Under the pieces are notes generated by a model. It had not been told where the DNA came from. It saw only the letters and a program-made list of their open reading frames with translations, and searched no databases. The position numbers and the translations under genes were made by a program. This document shows positions 22,043 through 30,700 of a stretch of 53,165 bases of DNA, one piece after another. Each line of letters opens with the position of its first letter. Within the stretch, counting starts at the first letter, position 1. Source of the stretch: an uncultured Mycoplasmatota bacterium (GTDB taxonomy: Bacteria; Bacillota_I; Bacilli_A; RF39; UBA660); the NCBI GenBank assembly GCA_945872435.1, contig CAMBYP010000004.1, positions 1 through 53,165 of the forward strand. The letters are read 5' to 3'.

Positions 22043-22678
22043 TTAAAAATAGATATAATGAAATCCAATCTTTTTATAAATTGTCGAAGCTCGTGGCAAA
22101 GACAATAATCTTGCAAATATTAAATTATATAATTCATCAAATAAAAATATAAAGCAAATAGTAAAACCAATTGTTAAAAATAATTTTCGATTCATTGTTT
22201 TGGCAAGATAAAAGCAAAATGGAACAACAACATACATTAATAATAAACTAGAAATTCCAAAAAAAGTAACACTTCTAAGACAAACATAACCATTAATATT
22301 TCCAAAATTCCATATTTCTGAATTATAATCCCAGCATCGTAATCCACTTCCAAATTCATACATTCCCCAACCTGCAATATATTCTAAAATACCACAAGTA
22401 ATAAAACTAACTATAAAAATAAAGAAAGGATTTTTTCTTTTTTTATATGTGAAAAAATAAATAAACATTGCTCCAATTGCATAAATATTAATCCATGGTA
22501 AAAAATTTCCTCCACGAAAATAGAACTGTGTCATACCACTATTTAAATAATAAAAAATAAATTCGTAAATCCATCCAAAAATCCCAGTTATCACAATCAT
22601 ATAACTAAAAATGCCTAATAAAGTAACTCGATCAAAATCATGATCTTGGTTTAAATAATTTTTAAAAAATTGTTTCAT
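22043..22678 (-). CDS. CmpB-type putative ABC-transporter permease family (PF06541-like) membrane protein
   Basis: GWIYEFIFYYLNSG...FRGGNFLPWINIYAIGA...CGILEYIAGWGMYEFGSGLRCWDYN. Confidence 0.75.
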   Translation of the reverse strand: MKQFFKNYLNQDHDFDRVTLLGIFSYMIVITGIFGWIYEFIFYYLNSGMTQFYFRGGNFLPWINIYAIGAMFIYFFTYKKRKNPFFIFIVSFITCGILEYIAGWGMYEFGSGLRCWDYNSEIWNFGNINGYVCLRSVTFFGISSLLLMYVVVPFCFYLAKTMNRKLFLTIGFTICFIFLFDELYNLIFARLLSLPRASTIYKKIGFHYIYF

Positions 22679-22711
22679 ACTTCAACTACTTCCATTCTAA
22701 CATCTGTTTTC

Positions 22712-22740
22712 ATCATATATAATTATAATTTTATTGTCAA
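22712..22740 (-). promoter_or_regulatory. putative promoter TTGACA-N17-TATGAT
   Basis: upstream of the CmpB-like gene. Confidence 0.6.
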
Positions 22741-22741
22741 C

Positions 22742-22770
22742 AAAAAAAGCAGGTATTTCCTGCTTTTTAC
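22742..22770. terminator. bidirectional terminator hairpin
   Basis: aaaaaaagcaggtatttcctgcttttt. Confidence 0.75.
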
Positions 22771-22792
22771 TAAATATATAGTACAACGAAAA

Positions 22793-22892
22793 GGAGACTA
22801 TTACCAAACTCAATACTTACTAGTTCTACATGAAACTAATCTCGGTACTGTATGTAGTCTACCTGAAGATATATACGGTAACAATATATATC
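22793..22892. other. candidate structured RNA / inverted-repeat locus of unknown strand
   Basis: nested arms AGACTA..TACC..TAGTT/AACTA..GGTA..TAGTCT plus adjacent 8-bp hairpin GATATATA-N9-TATATATC. Confidence 0.35.
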
Positions 22893-22894
22893 CC

Positions 22895-23749
22895 TTAATT
22901 ACTATGTGTTTCTTTTTTATTTTTATAATTAGAAATCTTTACCACTCTTTCATAAGTATCTACATTAATTGCCATTCCAATTACAAATGTATAAGCTAAA
23001 ATATAAATCCAAATCATCATAATAATTAAATTAGATAAACTTCCATAAAAAATATCATAATTTGCAAAATGATTGACATAATAAGAATAAATTGCAGTTA
23101 CTAAAATCCAGCCCAATGTTGTAAAAACTGCTCCTCTTGTCATATATCTTCCTTTTATATTTTTATCAGGCGCTAATGTATATATTAATTTAATAATAAA
23201 ATATGTAATGAAAAAAGCAATAGGCCATTTTAATAAAATATAAATTGTATAAATACTTTCACCTAGTTCACCGAGCATGCCAAATTCTTGAATCATTTGC
23301 AAAATATTATTTCCAAAAGCTAAAATAATTAATGTAAATAAAAATAATCCTACTAATAATATTGTCATAAATATTGCTTTAATACGTGTACTAATATAAT
23401 CTTCATGATCTATTTTATAAAGTGTATTAGTTGCAACAATAATTGCATGACTTCCATTACTTGCTAATAAAAAACCAATAATCATAAAAATAAATACATT
23501 GGTATCCATTCCTTTTCCCATAATAAATGGTAAAAAAATATTGGATATTTCATCTGGTAATGTATTCGTCATGGCACTTACCAATTCAGCAATTGAAACA
23601 TGAAAAAAAGAAGCGATATATCCGACTAAAGTTGCAATAGGTACTAAAGACAGTACTAAGAAAAATGCGATGTGCCCAGGCAAAATTCGCATTTCTTCTC
23701 TTCCTATTAACTCAAATAATCTTCCAATCATCCTCTTTAATTGTTTCAT
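22895..23749 (-). CDS. YihY/BrkB family membrane protein
   Basis: RILPGHIAFFLVLSLVPIATLVGYIAS; multiple TM segments. Confidence 0.88.
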   Translation of the reverse strand: MKQLKRMIGRLFELIGREEMRILPGHIAFFLVLSLVPIATLVGYIASFFHVSIAELVSAMTNTLPDEISNIFLPFIMGKGMDTNVFIFMIIGFLLASNGSHAIIVATNTLYKIDHEDYISTRIKAIFMTILLVGLFLFTLIILAFGNNILQMIQEFGMLGELGESIYTIYILLKWPIAFFITYFIIKLIYTLAPDKNIKGRYMTRGAVFTTLGWILVTAIYSYYVNHFANYDIFYGSLSNLIIMMIWIYILAYTFVIGMAINVDTYERVVKISNYKNKKETHSN

Positions 23750-23763
23750 ATTATCCCTCTTAA

Positions 23764-25809
23764 TTATGAATTATTTTCTTCTTTATTACTTTTCATATCT
23801 TGAGTTGCTTCGTTAATCGCATCATCTACAGTTTTAATTGCATCCATAATCATACTATAACCAATAGCTGCACCAAAACCATGTGAAATATCTTTAAACT
23901 CTTTATTCAATTTACGAATGTAAGAAATAACTTGTTTTTCTTCATATCCTACTAAATAAATTAAGAACTCATTTCCATTAGTACGCATAATTTCACTATT
24001 TTCAATTTGCGTTGTGATTAATTTATTTGCTGCCTCTTTAATTAAATTATCTCCTTCGGTGTGACCATAGTTATCATTTACATATGCCACATTATTCAAA
24101 TCAACAATCACAATTGCTTGTGGGTAAATTCCGGATTCATCCCATTTCTTCATATAATCATTTAAATATGTTCTATTTTTTAACGATGTCAACATATCAA
24201 TATATTGTAATTTATCATTTTTACCAATTACAATTTTTTGCTTTTCATGAGACTTGATTACTTTATAAATAAAATAACCAATAATAATAACACCGAATCC
24301 ACCAACCAAAATTAATAAATTACGAATAAAATATGATTGTTTATGTAAAAATAATTGTGTATAACTTTGATTCATTACTTTATTTTCTTCAATAAATGAT
24401 AAATAAAAATCTAAATAATTTGCAAATACACGATTATCTTTTATATCACGAATCACAAAACGATAATTATCATTTAAATCAAAGCAGTAATCCATTTTAT
24501 AATCTTTTAATTTTGTTTTTTCATAGTATTTATACGTATTGTAATCAATTGCTAAATAATCCTCTTCACTAGCCTTTTCTATTAGCTGATTCATATTTTC
24601 ATATGGTTTCGTATGAATTCCATATTTTTTTAACATAGTTTCAATTTTTGTACCTGCTACAACAGCTACTTCTTTATTTTCTAATGAATATAAATTTTGA
24701 ATAACAACATTATCTTCTAATAACGATAAAATAGCAATTTCTTCATGATATGGTGAAACCGTTCTTTGAACATCCATTTTATAATTTGTTCGTGGTGTGA
24801 ATTCTAAAAAGAAATCTAAATCATTTGCATTAAAATCACTAATTAAATCATTATAATTAGAATATTCTTTAAACTTAATCTCAATATCGCTTAAATCGGA
24901 AAATTCTTTAATTAAATTACTATTCATTCCTAGTAATTTACCACTCATAATTGTATCAAACGGAATATTTTCAACAAATCCATAAGTATAAGTTTTTCCT
25001 TTAAACTTTGCTCTATCATTTTCAGAATAATCTGAATATGAGAAAAACGCATCATTAAAGTTCATATGATAAGAATCAGAAAAAGATTCCTTTAACCATT
25101 TCTTACTATACTTTTTCAAAATATTATTTAAACGATTATCATCGCCTAATGTCAAAACATAATTTACTTTATAGCTTGCAATATTGTACGCAATATTTAA
25201 CTTTTTAGATTCTAAAATTTCTTTTAAATAATAAAGTTTTGGTAATACAATTCCATCTAATGAATTTTTTTCATTATTTAAAGCTTCAATCATACTTGTT
25301 GCATTATCAAATGGTTGAAATTTAATTTCTTCTATACCATCTAAATATTTTGTAACTTGATCAATATCGCTTTTTAATACGCCAAAAGTTTTATTATCTA
25401 ATTCTTGTAAACTATTATACTTTTCTTGTTCTGTAGTTAAAATTGCATAATTATCTTCATAAAATACAATATCATTTTTACCAGGGTTTGAAACAGTACG
25501 AAATTGATAAGTTGATTCCGATTTATCATCACGTTCATATGATAACTCGTTAAATTCTAATTCTGTATCTTTTTCTAAATCTGCTAAAAAGTCAAAAAAT
25601 ACTCCTTTTCCTTGATTCGTAAAAACCAAAACATTATTCATAACCCCAATATCAAATACTTTGTTTTTATTATTTTCAATCCATTGTTTTTCAGCTAATG
25701 TGAGAGTTGTTTTTGAATTTTCTTTATAAAAATAATAAAATACTCCCCCTGCTATAACTAGGCCAAGAAAAATCACAATACTCCATAAAATGATTTTTTT
25801 ATTTTTCAT
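23764..25809 (-). CDS. sensor protein: periplasmic SBP-like domains, TM, degenerate GGDEF
   Basis: N-terminal TM, SBP_bac_3-like repeats, second TM (NLLILVGGFGVIIIGYFIYKVI), GGDEF domain with RTNGNEF in place of GGDEF. Confidence 0.8.
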   Translation of the reverse strand: MKNKKIILWSIVIFLGLVIAGGVFYYFYKENSKTTLTLAEKQWIENNKNKVFDIGVMNNVLVFTNQGKGVFFDFLADLEKDTELEFNELSYERDDKSESTYQFRTVSNPGKNDIVFYEDNYAILTTEQEKYNSLQELDNKTFGVLKSDIDQVTKYLDGIEEIKFQPFDNATSMIEALNNEKNSLDGIVLPKLYYLKEILESKKLNIAYNIASYKVNYVLTLGDDNRLNNILKKYSKKWLKESFSDSYHMNFNDAFFSYSDYSENDRAKFKGKTYTYGFVENIPFDTIMSGKLLGMNSNLIKEFSDLSDIEIKFKEYSNYNDLISDFNANDLDFFLEFTPRTNYKMDVQRTVSPYHEEIAILSLLEDNVVIQNLYSLENKEVAVVAGTKIETMLKKYGIHTKPYENMNQLIEKASEEDYLAIDYNTYKYYEKTKLKDYKMDYCFDLNDNYRFVIRDIKDNRVFANYLDFYLSFIEENKVMNQSYTQLFLHKQSYFIRNLLILVGGFGVIIIGYFIYKVIKSHEKQKIVIGKNDKLQYIDMLTSLKNRTYLNDYMKKWDESGIYPQAIVIVDLNNVAYVNDNYGHTEGDNLIKEAANKLITTQIENSEIMRTNGNEFLIYLVGYEEKQVISYIRKLNKEFKDISHGFGAAIGYSMIMDAIKTVDDAINEATQDMKSNKEENNS

Positions 25810-25821
25810 ATTACCACCTTA

Positions 25822-26277
25822 CTAATTACTGGTCCAAGCAAAAGATTCACTTGATTTATGCTTATAACCAATTACATTGCTTGAATAATCGCTAGAACTA
25901 ATAAAAATTTGAAGATCATAATATTTCTTTTGTTCATTTGTAAAAGTTTCTGTTAAAACGTTAGCTAGTTCTTTTACTTTTTCTTTATCTGCATCTTTAG
26001 ATACCTCTACTTCAACATTTACAAGTCTACCTTGAAGTCTGTAGTCAACATTTTTTACAAAAGAATTATCTTTTATTTTATTTTTTAATTCAGTTACTTG
26101 TTTTTCTTCGATTGGAACATCTTCGATTCCTTCTAGACGATTACCATATAAACTTTTTGAAATATCTGGAAACATCCAACCTTTCAATAAGAAAAATAAG
26201 ATTATAACAATCAAAATAATTCCAATTACAATTGAAACTTTCTTATTTTTTTTCACTAATTTTACAAAATCTTTCAA
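25822..26277 (-). CDS. hypothetical membrane-anchored protein (TTG start)
   Basis: N-terminal TM; GGGGTGA RBS upstream. Confidence 0.55.
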   Translation of the reverse strand: MKDFVKLVKKNKKVSIVIGIILIVIILFFLLKGWMFPDISKSLYGNRLEGIEDVPIEEKQVTELKNKIKDNSFVKNVDYRLQGRLVNVEVEVSKDADKEKVKELANVLTETFTNEQKKYYDLQIFISSSDYSSNVIGYKHKSSESFAWTSN

Positions 26278-26346
26278 ATATCTTCACCCCAATATCTTCA
26301 TATTACTGGACTCATTATACTATAATTTTATGTATTTTACAAATCA

Positions 26347-27765
26347 TTATTTGGACAATTCTGCTTTTAAAATTTCCATTGCTAATGATGGATTTGCTTG
26401 TCCTTTTGTTTCTTTCATGACTTGTCCCATCAAAAATTTAATAGCACGATCTTTTCCTTCTTTATAATCTTTTACACTATCTGGATGATTATTTACAATT
26501 TTTATAATCATTTCTTCTAATACACTAGTATCACTAATTTGTGCAAGACCTAATTTTTTTATAACTTCTTCTACTTTTCCTCCATTTTCCAATAGTTCAT
26601 TTAATAATTCTTTTCCTTGTTTTGAAGAAAATTCTTTTTTTGCCATGCGATTTACAAATTCTTCTAATTCTTTCACATCCATTTTTAATTCATTAATATT
26701 TATTTTTTCACGATTCAAAAATGATAAAATATCACCAGTTAAATAATTAGCAAGCACATTAGCATCACAAAGCTTTCTTTCTTGTTCATAAAATTCACAT
26801 AAATCACGTGCTGCAATAATCGTTTTAATTTGATTTTCGTTTAATCCAAGTTTCCTATAATTTTCTCTTAAAACATCTGGCATAATTGGCAATTGTTTTT
26901 TTGTATTTTCTATTTCTTCTAAAGTTAAATGAATCATTGGTAAATCCGGTTCTGGAAAGTATCTGTAATCATTTCCTGTTTCCTTTGTACGCATTAAAAT
27001 TGTCTTACCTGTTTTATCATCAAATCTTCTTGTTTCTTCATGGAGAATTTGACCCCCATTTTCTAAAATTTCACGTTGACGATTTTCTTCATAATGAAGA
27101 CTTACTCCTACATTATGAATAGATCCAATATTTTTTATTTCACATTTGGTTCCAAAAGTATCCGTATTTTCTTCATGCAATGAAATATTGGCATCACAGC
27201 GCATACTTCCTTCTTCTATTTTTACATCACTAATTCCTAAATAAAGTAAAGTTTCTCTTAATTTTTCAAGATATAAAACTGCTTCTTCAGGTGTTTCAAT
27301 CACTGGTTTAGAAACGATTTCAACAAGTGGTACTCCAGCACGATTAAAGTTTAATAAAGTACCTGTTTCACCATGAATACTTTTGCAAGTATCTTCTTCA
27401 ATATGAATTCTTTCAATACCAATTTGTTTTTTCTTACCATTTACTTCAATCTCTAAATATCCATCATGTCCAATTGGTGTCATACTTTGCGTAATTTGAT
27501 ATCCTTTTGGTAAATCAGGATAAAAATAATTTTTACGATCAAAATGCATATCTTTACTAATTTCACAATTTAAAGCAAGTGCTGCTTTTAAAGCCATATT
27601 TACCACTTCACGATTTAACTTAGGAAGAGTTCCCGGATAACCTAAATCTATTAGTGTAACATTTGTATTTGGTTCATAACTAAATTCATTCTTAGCTGTA
27701 GAATAAACTTTCGCTTTGCTTTTTAATTCTACGTGAACTTCAATTCCAATTGTTGGTACTAGCAT
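26347..27765 (-). CDS. gatB: Asp/Glu-tRNA amidotransferase subunit B
   Basis: PTIGIEVHVELKSKAKVYS, DYRYFPEPDLP. Confidence 0.98.
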   Translation of the reverse strand: MLVPTIGIEVHVELKSKAKVYSTAKNEFSYEPNTNVTLIDLGYPGTLPKLNREVVNMALKAALALNCEISKDMHFDRKNYFYPDLPKGYQITQSMTPIGHDGYLEIEVNGKKKQIGIERIHIEEDTCKSIHGETGTLLNFNRAGVPLVEIVSKPVIETPEEAVLYLEKLRETLLYLGISDVKIEEGSMRCDANISLHEENTDTFGTKCEIKNIGSIHNVGVSLHYEENRQREILENGGQILHEETRRFDDKTGKTILMRTKETGNDYRYFPEPDLPMIHLTLEEIENTKKQLPIMPDVLRENYRKLGLNENQIKTIIAARDLCEFYEQERKLCDANVLANYLTGDILSFLNREKININELKMDVKELEEFVNRMAKKEFSSKQGKELLNELLENGGKVEEVIKKLGLAQISDTSVLEEMIIKIVNNHPDSVKDYKEGKDRAIKFLMGQVMKETKGQANPSLAMEILKAELSK

Positions 27766-29222
27766 GTTTCTTCCTCCTTTTTATTTGGATCTAATGAAAG
27801 ATTTAAATATTTTTCTAAATAAGATGCTAAAGTATAGATTTTTCCTTCATTAAAATATGATGCGATAATATGAAGACCGATTGGTAAATGTTCTTCAGTA
27901 AAACCAATTGGTAAACTCATTGCAGGAAGACCAGCCATATTTACTGGTATTGTTAAAATATCATCATAGAAACTTTTTAAGGCATCATCACCCTTTTGTC
28001 CTAATGGATATGCAACATTCGTATTTGTTGGACCAATAATCAAATCATATTTTTCAAAAGTTTTTCTAAAACCATCTGTTAACATTTCACGTACTTTTAA
28101 TGCTTTATGATAATATTGATTTGCATTTTCTCCACTTAACATAAAAGTACCAATCATAATACGTCTTTTTACTTCTTCTCCAAAGCCAGCACTTCTTGTT
28201 TTTTCATACATATCTTCTAAAGAATCATAATTTGGTGCTTTATAGCCATATTTTACGCCATCATAACGTGCTAAATTACTACTAGCTTCTCCTAATCCTA
28301 TAATTTGATATAAAGGAATCGCATATTCTAAATAAGGAATATTTACTTCTTCTACCACACATCCTTGTTTCATTAAATGGTGGATTACTTCTAATACTTT
28401 TTCACGCACAGTTTCATTTACTTGTTCACTCATAAAATAAGTTGGAACTGCTATCTTTAAATCTTTAATATCTTTTCCTAAATAAGTTGTAAAATCATCA
28501 GTAACATCTTTAGAAGTATAATCATTTTCATCTACTCCACTAATCGCATTTAATAAAATAGCATTATCTTCCACAGTTTTAGTCATTGGTCCAATTTGAT
28601 CCAAACTAGAACCAAAGGCAATTAATCCATGACGACTTACTCTTCCATAAGTAGGTTTTAGTCCTACAATTCCACAAAAGCTTGCAGGCTGACGTATACT
28701 TCCACCTGTATCACTACCAAGTGCAGATGTAACAATACGAGCACTAACACTAGCTGCACTACCACTGCTACTACCTCCTGGAACTAATTTTTTATTCCAT
28801 GGATTTAAAATATTTCCAAAATAACTTGTTTCACCAGTTGAACCCATGGCAAATTCATCCATATTTGTTTTTCCAATAATAATCATATGTTTTGCTTTTA
28901 ATTTTTCAACAGCTGTCGCATCATAAATTGGCATAAAGTTTTCAAGCATATGAGAAGCACAAGTTGTTCTTAAATCTTTTGTTGTAATATTATCCTTAAT
29001 AGCAATAGGAAGTCCAAACAACACATTATCTACTTCCATATTTTCTAATTCTTTTGCTTCTTTTAAAGCATTTTCTTTGTCTAGTGTTATAAAAGCATTC
29101 AAATCACTTTCCTCAATACGAGCAAAAGCTTCTTCTACTAAATCAGTTGGTGTAATCACTTTATTTTTTAATAATTCATTTAATTCTTTAAAACTTTTTT
29201 CTAAATAATTAGTTTTCTTCAT
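27759..29222 (-). CDS. gatA: Asp/Glu-tRNA amidotransferase subunit A
   Basis: amidase signature GGSSSGSAASVSARI...GSDTGGSIRQPASFCG. Confidence 0.98.
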   Translation of the reverse strand: MKKTNYLEKSFKELNELLKNKVITPTDLVEEAFARIEESDLNAFITLDKENALKEAKELENMEVDNVLFGLPIAIKDNITTKDLRTTCASHMLENFMPIYDATAVEKLKAKHMIIIGKTNMDEFAMGSTGETSYFGNILNPWNKKLVPGGSSSGSAASVSARIVTSALGSDTGGSIRQPASFCGIVGLKPTYGRVSRHGLIAFGSSLDQIGPMTKTVEDNAILLNAISGVDENDYTSKDVTDDFTTYLGKDIKDLKIAVPTYFMSEQVNETVREKVLEVIHHLMKQGCVVEEVNIPYLEYAIPLYQIIGLGEASSNLARYDGVKYGYKAPNYDSLEDMYEKTRSAGFGEEVKRRIMIGTFMLSGENANQYYHKALKVREMLTDGFRKTFEKYDLIIGPTNTNVAYPLGQKGDDALKSFYDDILTIPVNMAGLPAMSLPIGFTEEHLPIGLHIIASYFNEGKIYTLASYLEKYLNLSLDPNKKEEETC

Positions 29223-29514
29223 CAGCTATCACCTTTGGAACTTCTATATATTCATGTGTTTCATCAACACCACATGCTTTTAACACAATATTTCTTTTCA
29301 ATTCATTTTTTACTGTATCATGAAAATATAAATCATGATTTTCAGTAGGCGCAATTAATTCTACATTTGTAGTTAATTCTACGTTTTCTATTTTTTCAAT
29401 TTCTTCTAAAATTTGATTTAAAGCAATTTCATATTTTGAAACTTCATTTTCATCTAATCTAAGACGCGCTAATTTTGCAACATGTTTTACATGTTCTTTA
29501 TCTAAAGATTTCAT
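29209..29514 (-). CDS. gatC: Asp/Glu-tRNA amidotransferase subunit C
   Basis: VKHVAKLARLRLDENEV; operon position. Confidence 0.95.
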   Translation of the reverse strand: MKSLDKEHVKHVAKLARLRLDENEVSKYEIALNQILEEIEKIENVELTTNVELIAPTENHDLYFHDTVKNELKRNIVLKACGVDETHEYIEVPKVIADEEN

Positions 29515-29588
29515 TATATCGCCCTTTCTTTTTTTATAACATAGATATTATAACACGTTTCTTACTATCTTTTCTATAAAACAAAGAA

Positions 29589-29607
29589 AAAAAGTGCAAA
29601 GCACTTT
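29589..29607 (-). terminator. terminator
   Basis: aaagtgctttgcactttttttc on minus strand. Confidence 0.7.
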
Positions 29608-30619
29608 AATTGAAATATTGAATAGTTTTTTGTTTGTTTGGATAGTCATAATCAATATTAATTTGAAATACCAAATCATAACAAGTCGCACATAACTCAT
29701 GAAAAGACATTAAATCTCTTACTTTCATAAAACCATTTTTATCAATTGTATCAAAAAACATTTGAATCTTCATATTGTAAATATATTTTTCTTGCCATGA
29801 CATATTACTATTTTTATTTATAATTTGTTGAGCAACTTTAAAAATTTCTATAATAGAAGATATATGCAAATAATTCCAATTATTAGGAATCTCATAATCT
29901 TGATAAGGTTCAAAAAAAGCCTTGGAAAAATCATGAAAATCAGCAGGTAAATAATAAATATCTAAACAGGGAATTTCTTGAAATTGATATTGCAATCCTT
30001 TTTTTCCAAAAAACACATTTTCTTTTTTTTGTAAAAACAAAGGATAACGAATCCCTAATTCATCTTCTCTTACACCATAATAAACATTATAAATATCTAC
30101 CAATGAATCTTCTTTCATCATTTCTTTTTGTATAATAGCAGGTTCTTCTTTTAATAAATGATTATGTTCTATTTTTGCTTGATGATTATAACGATCAATA
30201 AGTTTATTTCTTAAATCATGTTTCATTCGAGCTACATGAATTCGCGTATTACTATTTAAATAATCACTATTTGTTAATGGATATTCTTTCCTAAAACTTT
30301 TAAAATTTTTGATAAAAGGAACTGGCTTTTTTAACATTAAATTGGAAATAATTTGCTCTTTCGTAAAAGCAAATGGTAAAAAGGATAAATAATAACAAAA
30401 AACATATTCTTTATGTCCAGACATATCCCATAATTTTTTCATTTTTCTTCCAACAACACCCATTTCTAACATTGTTTCAATATCTTCTACATTACAATAA
30501 TCAAGATAATTATGAGCTCCATCTACAATATTACATAACATTTCAAATAATTCTACATCATCCATAATTTGAAAAGTTTCATCACTAAAATTTTCCATAA
30601 CCCACGTTCTAGAATCCAT
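29606..30619 (-). CDS. hypothetical protein
   Basis: MDSRTWVMENFSDE start after GGGGG RBS; long intact ORF. Confidence 0.55.
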   Translation of the reverse strand: MDSRTWVMENFSDETFQIMDDVELFEMLCNIVDGAHNYLDYCNVEDIETMLEMGVVGRKMKKLWDMSGHKEYVFCYYLSFLPFAFTKEQIISNLMLKKPVPFIKNFKSFRKEYPLTNSDYLNSNTRIHVARMKHDLRNKLIDRYNHQAKIEHNHLLKEEPAIIQKEMMKEDSLVDIYNVYYGVREDELGIRYPLFLQKKENVFFGKKGLQYQFQEIPCLDIYYLPADFHDFSKAFFEPYQDYEIPNNWNYLHISSIIEIFKVAQQIINKNSNMSWQEKYIYNMKIQMFFDTIDKNGFMKVRDLMSFHELCATCYDLVFQINIDYDYPNKQKTIQYFN

Positions 30620-30670
30620 AAATAATCCCCCTACTTCGATTATATTATATTTTTTATTTTTTGAAAACAA

Positions 30671-30700
30671 AAAACTGTATTAGAATCCTAATACAGTTAT
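30671..30700 (-). terminator. topA terminator
   Basis: aactgtattaggattctaatacagtttttt on minus strand. Confidence 0.75.

Noticed and set aside
22670-22999. 109 aa plus-strand ORF across the 22.8 kb gap
   Set aside because: Crosses a terminator hairpin and runs antisense into the yihY-like gene; more likely a chance reading frame. The gap itself is kept as an RNA candidate.
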